NCBI GenBank assembly: GCA_003486285.1
Contig: DNGH01000085.1
Span: 1-8,314 of the forward strand
Direction of reading: 5' to 3'
DNA length: 8,314 nucleotides
DNA from: Actinomycetota bacterium
GTDB lineage: Bacteria; Actinomycetota; Acidimicrobiia; Spongiisociales; UBA11373
The translations under genes were made by a program, and so were the position numbers. The notes under the pieces are model-generated. The model made no database searches, had not been told where the DNA came from, and saw nothing but the letters and a program-made list of their open reading frames with translations. Position 1 is the first letter of the stretch. The number at the start of each line of letters is the position of its first letter. Shown here piece by piece: positions 1-7,447 of this stretch.

Positions 1-902
1 GATCTGAGCGGGATGGCGCTCGCGGCGGGCTCGATCGCCTCCGCACCGAGCTGGCGGCGCTGGCGGGCCGCCTCGGGATCGACCTGGCCCTGTCGGACGA
101 GGCGGCTGCCATCGATGCCGCCCTCAAGGTGCTGCGCACCGAGTGGGTGGAGCGCCGCCAGGCGGCGACAGAGGCGGGGGAGCGGGCCTCCCGGGAGGCC
201 GCGGCCGCCCGCGCCGCCAAGGTCGATCTCCTCGAGAAGGCAGGACTCGCCGCCACCGATGACATCGTCGAGATCACCACCGCGGCCCTCAAGGAGCGCA
301 CCGCACTGGAGACCGAGGTGCGGGTGCTGGAGCGCAACCTCGCCGAACTGGAAGGCCTCGGCGCCGAGGAGGCCGCGACGCTGGCCCAGCGCGGCCTGCT
401 CGAACGCCTTCACGCCGACCTGGCCCCCTCCAAGTTCCTCGAGTTCGTGCTCGACGAGCGACGCCGGGTGCTGGCCGATCTCGCCGGGGTCCACTTCGAG
501 ACACTCACCGCCGGGCGCTACCGGTTCAGCGACGACGGCGAGTTCGACGTGATCGACCTGGCCGCGGCGGATCTGGTGCGCGCCGCCGCCTCGCTGAGCG
601 GTGGCGAGACGTTCCTCGCCTCGCTGGCGCTGGCACTCGCCCTCGCCGAGATCGTGGCCCGCGAGGGAGGGCGGCTCGATGCCTTCTTCCTCGACGAGGG
701 TTTTGGCAGCCTCGACCCCGAGCACCTCGACTTGGCCATGGACGGCATCGAGCGGCTCGTCGCCTCGGGCGGCGATCGCCTCGTGGTGGTGGTCAGCCAC
801 GTTCCCGCGCTGCGGGAGCGTTTCGAGGATCTGATCGTCCTGGATCGCGACCCGGTCACCGGGGTCACCAGGGTGCTCGATGGCGCGGGGGTCGGATCCT
901 GA
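1..902 (+). CDS. sbcC: SbcC/Rad50-family exonuclease subunit, C-terminal part (5' end outside window)
   Basis: This is the carboxy end of a large SMC-like ATPase. With SbcD (Mre11), SbcC forms a nuclease that opens hairpins and trims blocked double-strand ends. The frame is open to the left edge (first whole codon at base 3), so about 300 residues of a family usually near 1000 are visible. The first half is charged and Leu/Ala/Glu-rich, as expected for the returning arm of the coiled coil (about 130-420). The ATPase lobe follows: the ABC signature SLSGGE at about 591-608, the Walker B stretch FFLDEGFGSLD at about 685-717, and the switch histidine in VVSHVP at about 790-807. Walker A and the zinc hook must lie upstream, and sbcD is probably there too, which I cannot see. 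It stops at TGA 900-902, directly abutting the next gene. Other SMC-like repair ATPases are possible, but the signature and Walker B spacing fit SbcC best. Confidence 0.92.
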   Translation, partial: SERDGARGGLDRLRTELAALAGRLGIDLALSDEAAAIDAALKVLRTEWVERRQAATEAGERASREAAAARAAKVDLLEKAGLAATDDIVEITTAALKERTALETEVRVLERNLAELEGLGAEEAATLAQRGLLERLHADLAPSKFLEFVLDERRRVLADLAGVHFETLTAGRYRFSDDGEFDVIDLAAADLVRAAASLSGGETFLASLALALALAEIVAREGGRLDAFFLDEGFGSLDPEHLDLAMDGIERLVASGGDRLVVVVSHVPALRERFEDLIVLDRDPVTGVTRVLDGAGVGS

Positions 903-919
903 CCGGCCCCCTCTCCGGG

Positions 920-2014
920 GTGCGGGTGGTGGAGGTCGCCTCCATGGGGCCCGGGCCGTTCGCGGCGATGGTGCTCGCCGACCTCGGTGCGCAGGTGGTG
1001 CGTGTCGACCGGCCCGGCGGCTCGCCGTCGCTCCCCGGAGATCCGCTGCTGCGCGGGCGCGCCGCGCGGGTCACGCTCGACCTCCGGAGTCCCGATGGCG
1101 TCGAAACCTTGTTGCGGCTCGTCGCCGGCGCCGACGTGCTGATCGAGGGGTTCCGGCCCGGTGTCGCCGAGCGCCTCGGGTTCGGCCCCGAGCGGTGCGT
1201 CGAGCGCAATGCCGGTCTCGTCTATGGAAGGGTGACCGGCTGGGGGCAGGACGGGCCCCGCGCCGGGGATGCCGGGCACGACATCGACTACATCGCCGTG
1301 GCGGGGGCGCTCCAGCCGATCGGGACCGCCGCGGGTCCATTGCCCCCGCTCAATCTCATCGCCGACTTCGGCGGTGGCGGCATGCTGCTCGTCGTCGGGG
1401 TCCTGGCCGCGCTCTTGGATCGCACTGCATCCGGGGCGGGCCAGGTGGTCGATGCGGCGATGGTCGACGGCACCGCACTGCTCATGGCGATGCACCACGG
1501 ACTCGCCGCCGCCGGGCTGTGGAGCGAGGCGCGTGAGGACAATCTCCTCGACGGTGGCGCGCCTTTCTACCGCTGCTATCGGACCGCCGACGATCGCTTC
1601 GTGGCGGTGGGGGCGATCGAGCCGCAGTTCTACTCCGCGCTGATCGCAGGCCTCGGCCTCGACGAGTCGGATCTCCCCGACCAACTCGACCGCTCCGGCT
1701 GGGGTCGGCTGCACGACCGTCTTGCCGCGGTGTTCGTCACCCGGACCCGGGACGAGTGGGCCGCGGTGTTCTCCGGAAGCGATGCGTGTGTGGCCCCGGT
1801 GCTGACGCCGGCGGAGGCCGCGGCGGATCCACATCTCGCCGCCCGCGGCACCTTCCTCACGATCGACGGCGTGATGCAGCCCGCTCCGGCGCCGCGGTTC
1901 TCCCGATCCGGCGCCATCGTCCCTGGGCCGGCGACGGAGCGCGCCGCGGTGTCGGTGTTGCAGGAGTTCGGCCTGTCGGCGGCCGAGGCGGGTGGCCTGC
2001 TCGGATCGGCCTAG
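920..2014 (+). CDS. alpha-methylacyl-CoA racemase (CaiB/BaiF CoA-transferase family III)
   Basis: It probably interconverts (2R)- and (2S)-2-methylacyl-CoA esters, allowing beta-oxidation of methyl-branched acids or sterol side chains in the cytosol. The fold motifs are clear: GPGPFAAMVLADLGA with RVDRP near the N-terminus and EGFRPGVAERLG at about residue 75. The racemase residues are all in place: His in GHDIDY (codon 1277), Asp in DFGGGG (codon 1364) and Glu in AIEPQFY (codon 1619). These correspond to His126, Asp156 and Glu241 of the Mycobacterium tuberculosis enzyme, which separates it from plain CoA-transferases. The GTG at 920 is the first standard start, but relatives begin M-x-GPL-x-G about seven residues earlier. 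The frame reads LTGPLSG from a CTG at 899-901, with GGGGG just upstream, so the real start may be CTG 899. It follows sbcC immediately and so is likely cotranscribed. Its TAG stop lies in a CTAG shared with the convergent permease gene. Confidence 0.93.
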   Translation: MRVVEVASMGPGPFAAMVLADLGAQVVRVDRPGGSPSLPGDPLLRGRAARVTLDLRSPDGVETLLRLVAGADVLIEGFRPGVAERLGFGPERCVERNAGLVYGRVTGWGQDGPRAGDAGHDIDYIAVAGALQPIGTAAGPLPPLNLIADFGGGGMLLVVGVLAALLDRTASGAGQVVDAAMVDGTALLMAMHHGLAAAGLWSEAREDNLLDGGAPFYRCYRTADDRFVAVGAIEPQFYSALIAGLGLDESDLPDQLDRSGWGRLHDRLAAVFVTRTRDEWAAVFSGSDACVAPVLTPAEAAADPHLAARGTFLTIDGVMQPAPAPRFSRSGAIVPGPATERAAVSVLQEFGLSAAEAGGLLGSA

Positions 2015-3191
2015 CGGGCGCTGAGCTCCCCGGCGGCGCGCCACGCCCGGCGGAGGCCGATGCGGCTGCCCTGGCTGAGCAGGGCTCCCGCATAGATGCG
2101 GGCGGCGAGCCGGACCACGACGACTACGGCGGCGGCGGTGACCGCCAGTCCCAGGCCGAGCTCCCACCACGGGACTGCGCCGGCGGCGATCCGGGCGGGG
2201 TAGGCGATTGGCGCCACAGGCGGCAGCAGCGACACGAGCCGAGCCACCATCGAGTCGGGCTCGGATGATGCCATCAAGCCAAAGGTCCCGAGGTAGGCGG
2301 CGACACTCACCAGGGCGACCGGCATTGCCGCCGCCTGGGCATCCTCGCTGCGCGAGACGAGAGAGGCGGCTGCGGCGTACAGCACGGCATAGAACGCGAA
2401 GCCGAGGATGAACCAGACCAGTGACCATGCCGCGGTGGGGAGGGTGGAGGAGGGAATCGTGAAGGCGTCGAGCAGGATCCCGGCCCCCAGCCCGCCAGCC
2501 AGGAGCAGCACCAACTGGCCGATGCCGAGCAGTCCGATCCCGATGACCTTTCCCGCCAACAGGGCTCGCACGCTCACCGACGACACGATCTGCTCCACGA
2601 CCCGTGATGACTTCTCGTCGAGCACCCCGAGCAGGACCCACTGGCCGTAGGTGGTGATGACGAGGAACAAGAGGACCACGGCCGCCATCGCCACCGCCTC
2701 GTCCTCACTCGAGGACGGCGGCTCGGTCGCCGTGATGGTGACCTCCAGGTCGGCGGCCAGGGTCTCGGGATCGATCCCGGCCTCCGCCAATGCCTGCAGC
2801 AGTCGCACCTGACGCACCGCACCAGCCAGGATCGATTCGAGCGGCGACTCGCCGGCACGGCGCACGATGAGGGTGTCGCCATCGACGACTCCGGCTTGCA
2901 CCACCTTGTCGCTCACCGCTGCGGTCACCGCTCCCGCGTCGGCGAAGGTCTCGAAGGTCACCTCGGAGTCGGCGGCGGTGGCGCTGGCGGTGATCGCCGC
3001 GACGAGGCCAGTGGGCGTCTCCCCGGCGAGTCCCACCCGGTAGTGCTCCGTGCCGCCCTCGGTCCACACCATGACGGCGATGAGCCCGGCGACGATGACG
3101 AGGGTGAGCGCCGTGGAGGCCAGGTAGACGCGGCTGCGGGCGCGCTCCGTGGCCTCACGTTGGGCCACGAGGAAGGTGTTGCGCACGCCGT

Positions 3192-3195
<4 letters not shown>
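2011..3195 (-). CDS. ABC-2 type exporter permease (NatB-like)
   Basis: This is the membrane half of an ABC export system of the NatA/NatB sort; the substrate (sodium, a drug or a lipid) cannot be read from sequence. The 394 residues show one N-terminal membrane segment (about 22-43), an extracytoplasmic domain of about 130 residues, then about five to six membrane segments from residue 165 to the end. The cytoplasmic motif LDEKSSRVVEQIVSSVS, followed by LLAGKVIGIGLLG, is the hallmark of the ABC-2 (NatB/YhaP) group, where EK-x-R-x-x-E and L-x-GK-x-x-G are conserved. The ATG at 3195-3193 overlaps the TGA of the upstream ATPase gene (ATGA), and GAGG lies 10 nt upstream, so the two are translationally coupled. 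The TAG stop (2013-2011) interlocks with the racemase stop. The family is secure; the substrate is unknown. Confidence 0.9.
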
Positions 3196-4076
<881 letters not shown>

Positions 4077-4088
4077 GCGCCCATACTG

Positions 4089-4101
4089 CCCTCCACCCTC
4101 C
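4089..4101 (-). promoter_or_regulatory. Ribosome binding site of the ABC ATPase gene
   Basis: On the minus strand this reads GGAGGGTGGAGGG, two overlapping Shine-Dalgarno-like cores. The nearer core ends 12 nt before the GTG at 4076, slightly long but usable. It sits downstream of the alternative TTG start at 4112, so it argues for the shorter protein. The plus-strand genes nearby lack such a motif. Confidence 0.6.
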
Positions 4102-4118
4102 GGGGACGCCAACCGGTG

Positions 4119-4124
4119 ACGGTA
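4119..4124 (-). promoter_or_regulatory. Possible -10 element of the ABC operon, overlapping the ychF -10
   Basis: On the minus strand this reads TACCGT, fitting the TAnnnT pattern. A transcript starting about 7 nt downstream (near 4112) would have a leader of about 36 nt carrying the Shine-Dalgarno at 4101-4089. It shares its TA step with the opposite-strand TACGAT of ychF. I see no convincing -35 hexamer. This is an inference from position and pattern only. Confidence 0.3.
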
Positions 4125-4135
4125 CGATCCGTCCA
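4120..4135 (+). promoter_or_regulatory. Probable leaderless promoter -10 region of ychF
   Basis: The sequence is CGGTACGATCCGTCCA, immediately followed by the GTG start at 4136. TACGAT (4123-4128) matches TAnnnT and ends 7 nt before the start codon, the spacing expected when transcription begins at the start codon itself. No Shine-Dalgarno precedes the gene. Nearly the same string occurs before dtd and before the short ORF at 5253. Confidence 0.5.
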
Positions 4136-5212
4136 GTGGCGCGCGTCGGCATCCTCGGCCTCCCCAACGTCGGCAAGACGACGCTGTTCAACGCGCTCAC
4201 CGGCCTGTCGGCGCCGACCGCGTCGCACCCCTTCTCCACCACCGAGCCCAATGTCGGGGTGGCCCGAGTGCCCGACGATCGGCTCGACCGTGCGGCTGCG
4301 CTCGAGAAGTCGGCCAAGGTGGTCCATGCCACCCTCGATCTGCTCGACGTACCGGCGATGTCTCCGGGTGGCGTCGGGTTTGGAGCGCAGTTTCTCGGAC
4401 GGCTTCGCGAGATGGAGGCGTTGGCGATCGTGCTGCGCGCCTTCGAGTCCGCTGCGGTCCCCGACGGCGAGTCCGGCACCGATTCGGTCGTCCAGGCCGA
4501 GACCCTCCTGCTCGAACTCACCCTTGCCGACGCCGAGGTGTTCGGACGCCGTGCCTACAAGGCCGCCAGGGAGGCCACCGGCGATGTCTCCAAGCGCCTC
4601 GCCGCGGAGGCGATCGCCAAGGCGGCGGCGCTGCTTGGCGAGGGCATTCCGTTGCGCGCCGGATCCTGGAGCGAGGCGCAGCTGGAGGCCTTCCGCGACC
4701 TGGCGCCGCTGACCCTCAAGCCCGCGGTGTGGGTGGTGAACGTCGGCGAGGATGCGGCCGCAGACCCCGCGCAGCTCGAGGCGCTGGTCGGTGCAGTCGT
4801 GCCTGCGGGTGACGTCGTGGTCGTCGTCTCTGCCGAACTGGAGGAAGAGGCCTCCCGGCTCGACCCGGCCGATCGCGCCGAACTGTACGAAGGGCTCGGG
4901 CTCGGCGAGGGCGCCCTGTCCCGGGTGGTCCGCGCCACCTACGACGCTCTCGGACTGATCTCGTTCTTCACCGTCGGGCCCAAGGAGTCGCGAGCCTGGA
5001 CCGTGCGCCGCGGCGCGTCGGCCCCCGAGGCTGCGGGGAAGATCCATACCGATCTCGAGCGGGGCTTCATCCGCGCCGAGGTCGCTCCGATCGAGGAAGT
5101 GCTTGCCGCCGGCGGTTGGGACAAGGCCAAGGCCGCGGGCAAGGTGCGCCTCGAGGGCAAGGAATACCGGGTGGTCGAAGGCGATGTCCTGGTGGTGCGC
5201 TTCTCGGTGTAG
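4136..5212 (+). CDS. ychF: YchF/Ola1-type redox-sensitive P-loop NTPase (divergent switch region)
   Basis: This is a ribosome-associated Obg-family NTPase, known in the family for preferring ATP and for roles in stress and translation control. Its 358 residues match the usual length of about 360. The P-loop GLPNVGKTT is at 8-16. The SHPFSTTEPNVGVARVPDDRLD segment is the family's switch I region. The base-recognition motif is NVGED at 202-206 (the NxxE type that favours ATP). The C-terminal TGS/DUF933 domain (about 270-358) is excellent: FFTVGPKESRAW, AAGKIHTDLERGFIRAEV, RLEGKEYRVVEGDVL. However, the G3 motif, normally DIAGL, reads DVPAM at 71-75, and the loop that carries His114 in the E. coli protein reads SAAVP. 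The GTG start fits family alignments (MARVGILGLPN) and has no Shine-Dalgarno. It appears to be a single gene, divergent from the ABC operon. Confidence 0.93.
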   Translation: MARVGILGLPNVGKTTLFNALTGLSAPTASHPFSTTEPNVGVARVPDDRLDRAAALEKSAKVVHATLDLLDVPAMSPGGVGFGAQFLGRLREMEALAIVLRAFESAAVPDGESGTDSVVQAETLLLELTLADAEVFGRRAYKAAREATGDVSKRLAAEAIAKAAALLGEGIPLRAGSWSEAQLEAFRDLAPLTLKPAVWVVNVGEDAAADPAQLEALVGAVVPAGDVVVVVSAELEEEASRLDPADRAELYEGLGLGEGALSRVVRATYDALGLISFFTVGPKESRAWTVRRGASAPEAAGKIHTDLERGFIRAEVAPIEEVLAAGGWDKAKAAGKVRLEGKEYRVVEGDVLVVRFSV

Positions 5213-5236
5213 GGGACCGGGCACAGTCCGATCCGC

Positions 5237-5252
5237 CGGTTAGATTCGCTCC
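5237..5252 (+). promoter_or_regulatory. Probable leaderless promoter -10 region ahead of the antiporter leader ORF
   Basis: The sequence is CGGTTAGATTCGCTCC, followed directly by ATG 5253. TAGATT (5241-5246) fits TAnnnT and ends 6 nt before that ATG, not before the antiporter ATG 23 nt further on. The element matches those before ychF and dtd. No clear -35 is visible. Confidence 0.5.
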
Positions 5253-5279
5253 ATGCCCCCGGGTCTCGACCGCGCATGA
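5253..5279 (+). CDS. Possible 8-codon leaderless leader peptide (MPPGLDRA)
   Basis: This tiny ORF starts at the ATG placed exactly at the expected transcription start and encodes MPPGLDRA. It ends at TGA 5277-5279, overlapping the antiporter ATG (5276-5278) in the classic ATGA coupling arrangement. The antiporter start has no Shine-Dalgarno of its own, so translation may depend on ribosomes that finish this ORF. It contains no run of one amino acid and so does not look like a classic attenuator peptide. The alternative is an ordinary short untranslated leader, or a frameshift that hides a longer antiporter N-terminus. This is inference from geometry. Confidence 0.4.
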   Translation: MPPGLDRA

Positions 5280-7426
5280 CCGCGCTCGACGAACACCAAC
5301 TGCTGGTGTTGCTGGTGCAGTTGGCGCTGCTGGTGGGCGCCGCCCGTGCCCTCGGTGGTCTGGCGCGCCGCATCGGGCAACCCCCGGTCGTCGGCGAGTT
5401 GCTCGCCGGCGTCCTGCTCGGCCCATCGGTGTTCGCCAAGATCGCTCCCGATGCTCACGCCTGGGTGTTCGTCTCGGAGCCGCGGGTCTCTGCGGTCACA
5501 TTCGGCCTCGCCTGGCTCGGCGTCGTGTTCCTGCTCGTGGTGATGGGATATGAGACGGATCTAGGGATCATCTCGAGGTATCGGCGGGCGGCGCTGTGGG
5601 TGGCGGCGGCGAGCCTGGTGTTGCCGATGCTCGCCACGGGGGCCTTCGGATACTCGATCGCCGCCACCTACGGTGGGGAGGACACCCCCCGTTGGGTGAT
5701 CGCGGCATTCTTCGCCCTCGGGCTGTCGGTGTCGGCATTGCCGGTGATCGGCAAGATCCTGAAGGACCTTGGGATGATGCGCCGCGACTTCGGTCAGATG
5801 ATCATCGCCGCGGCCATGGCCAAGGACGCGGTGGGGTGGTTGGTCCTGGCCGTGCTCACCGGGGTGGCACTGGGCGCGGTCGACCTCGGGCGCATCGCCG
5901 TGTCGTTTGGTGGCCTGGCGTTGTTTGCGGCCCTGATGCTGACGGTTGGCCGCTGGCTGCTCGATGCGGTGTCAAAACGGATCCTGGCCCGAGGGGGAGG
6001 GGCGCCCGCCGCGCTCACGATCGTCGTGGTTGCGGCGCTCGGTGGAGCCGCCATCACCCAGGCCCTTCACGTCGAGGCGATCCTCGGGGCGTATCTGGTC
6101 GGGCTGGCCTTGTCGCTGGGCCGCTATCAGCTGCCCCAGGTACGCAACCTTCTCGAAACGATGACCGCCGCGTTCTTCGCTCCGATCTTCTTCGCCTACA
6201 GCGGCCTGCGCGTCGACATCTCTCTTCTCGGAGACCCCAAGGTCGCGCTGGTGACGCTGGGTGCGGTGTCGCTCGCGGTGGTCTCCAAGGTGGTCGGCAG
6301 CATCATCGGGGGGAGGCTCGCCGGCCTGAGTGGGCCGGTCTCCCGAGTCCTCGGTGTCGGCCTCACCCCGCTCGGGGTGATGGGGGTCGTGGTGGCAATC
6401 ATCGCCTTCACCGCGGGAGCCTTCGACGAGACCCTTTACACGATCCTGGTGCTGGCCGCGGTGTTCACGTCGATGCTCGCCCCGGTGATCCTCGGTCTGG
6501 TGGTGGGCCGGCTCCCCACGGCTCCTGAGGAAGCGGCCCGCCTCGAGTGGGAGTCGCTCCTCGACGAGTCCGAGATCCTGCGTGTCTCTCGCATCCTCCT
6601 GCCCACGCGCGGCGGGGCCAACATCGAGTACGCGGCGCGGCTGGTCTCGCGCGTCTTCGCCCACGCCGAGGTGACCGTGCTCGTGATCGACGTTCCCCGC
6701 CCGAAGGGTTTGCGTTGGAGGCGGCGCCACCGCGGCAGTGCCGCGGATCCGCGGCCGGTGCTGGCGGCCTTCGGCGACAAGGCACCGCGTCTGGTGCGGC
6801 GCGTGTCGCGCGACCCGGCCGAGGAGATCTCCCGGGAAAGCCGGCTCGGATACGGGCTGATCGTCATGGGGGCATCCGAGTCCGGCGAGCCGCCCGGAGT
6901 GCTCACCGCAACTGTTGTGGACCGTGTCATGACCAGGACGGAGATCCCGATGATCGTGGTCCACACTCCAGACGGGGCTGCCGATGGGCCGGACCTACCG
7001 GAGCACATCCTGGTACCGGTGACCGCGAGTCGTTCGGCGCGGGCGGCCGAGGAGTTCGCCTACTCGGTGGCACGGGCGACCGGTTCACAGGTCACCGCGA
7101 TCCATGTGATCAACCGGGCAGATGGGATGGGCGAGGGTGACCGGCCATGGCTCTCCGACTCGACCGAGGTGGGCGAGGCGCTGGCCCGATCGGCTCGTGA
7201 ATTCGGCGAGCGCGTCGGCGTGGACGTGAACACCGAGATCAAGCGCGCCACGAGCGCCGAGCAGGAGATCATCGACTTCGTTCGCAACTCGAGCGCCGAT
7301 CTGCTGGTCCTCGGGGCGTCGGCACGCCCCCTGAGTCACCGGCCCTTCCTCGGGCATCGGGTCGGCTTCATGATCGAACACGCTGCGGTCCCGGTCGTGG
7401 TGATCGCGCTGCCCTCGCCGCGCTGA
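5276..7426 (+). CDS. Cation:proton antiporter (CPA2/Kef-type) fused to two universal stress protein domains
   Basis: This is an inner-membrane monovalent cation/proton exchanger, probably for Na+ or K+ and pH homeostasis. Of 716 residues, about 1-415 form 12-13 hydrophobic segments. The N-terminus has the Kef/NapA pattern ARRIGQPPVVGELLAGVLLGPS. The SALPVIGKILKDLG and MAKDAVGWLVLAVL stretches are the ion-site helices, and a lysine in VVSKVVGSIIGG matches the conserved late-helix lysine. At the ion site this protein has Lys183-Asp184, where CPA2 proteins have Asp-Asp and others Asn-Asp or Gln-Asp. Two cytosolic USP domains follow: about 436-565 (RILLPTRGG to IPMIVVHTP) and about 576-713 (HILVPVTAS to VPVVVIALP), whose nucleotide-loop glycines are only partly kept. 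The ATG at 5276 is the only sensible start; upstream in frame there is none. It overlaps a possible leader ORF and is probably transcribed from 5253. The transported ion is unknown. Confidence 0.92.
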   Translation: MTALDEHQLLVLLVQLALLVGAARALGGLARRIGQPPVVGELLAGVLLGPSVFAKIAPDAHAWVFVSEPRVSAVTFGLAWLGVVFLLVVMGYETDLGIISRYRRAALWVAAASLVLPMLATGAFGYSIAATYGGEDTPRWVIAAFFALGLSVSALPVIGKILKDLGMMRRDFGQMIIAAAMAKDAVGWLVLAVLTGVALGAVDLGRIAVSFGGLALFAALMLTVGRWLLDAVSKRILARGGGAPAALTIVVVAALGGAAITQALHVEAILGAYLVGLALSLGRYQLPQVRNLLETMTAAFFAPIFFAYSGLRVDISLLGDPKVALVTLGAVSLAVVSKVVGSIIGGRLAGLSGPVSRVLGVGLTPLGVMGVVVAIIAFTAGAFDETLYTILVLAAVFTSMLAPVILGLVVGRLPTAPEEAARLEWESLLDESEILRVSRILLPTRGGANIEYAARLVSRVFAHAEVTVLVIDVPRPKGLRWRRRHRGSAADPRPVLAAFGDKAPRLVRRVSRDPAEEISRESRLGYGLIVMGASESGEPPGVLTATVVDRVMTRTEIPMIVVHTPDGAADGPDLPEHILVPVTASRSARAAEEFAYSVARATGSQVTAIHVINRADGMGEGDRPWLSDSTEVGEALARSAREFGERVGVDVNTEIKRATSAEQEIIDFVRNSSADLLVLGASARPLSHRPFLGHRVGFMIEHAAVPVVVIALPSPR

Positions 7427-7430
7427 GCCC

Positions 7431-7447
7431 CGGTACTCTTCGTCCCG
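7431..7447 (+). promoter_or_regulatory. Probable leaderless promoter -10 region of dtd
   Basis: The sequence is CGGTACTCTTCGTCCCG, followed by ATG 7448. TACTCT (7434-7439) fits TAnnnT and ends 8 nt before the start, and no Shine-Dalgarno is present. It lies just after the antiporter stop (7426), so dtd may be transcribed independently as well as by read-through. Confidence 0.45.

Noticed and set aside
853..876. Short direct repeat GGTCACC with a 9-nt period at the sbcC end
   Set aside because: It has only two copies and encodes PVTGVTRV; probably chance.
2026..2055. Imperfect inverted repeat (CTCCCCGGCG against CGCCCGGCGGAG) downstream of the racemase stop
   Set aside because: It needs two bulges, has no T run and lies inside the permease gene; too weak to call a terminator.
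518..2641. A 707-codon minus-strand open frame across sbcC, the racemase gene and the permease end
   Set aside because: It lies opposite genes with clear catalytic motifs, its protein is Arg/Gly/Pro-rich without recognisable domains, and long shadow frames are expected in DNA of this G+C content.
2766..2779. Perfect 14-bp palindrome CGGGATCGATCCCG in the permease gene
   Set aside because: It is in the middle of coding sequence (EAGIDPETL), and a palindrome of this size is not surprising in several kb of GC-rich DNA with frequent GATC and CGAT.
4077..4112. N-terminal extension of the ABC ATPase from TTG 4112
   Set aside because: The extra residues are unlike the family and are encoded by the apparent ribosome binding site, so the GTG at 4076 was chosen.
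5972..6964. A 330-codon minus-strand open frame opposite the antiporter
   Set aside because: The product is rich in His, Asp, Arg and Gln, the usual antisense image of a membrane protein gene; no domain is visible.
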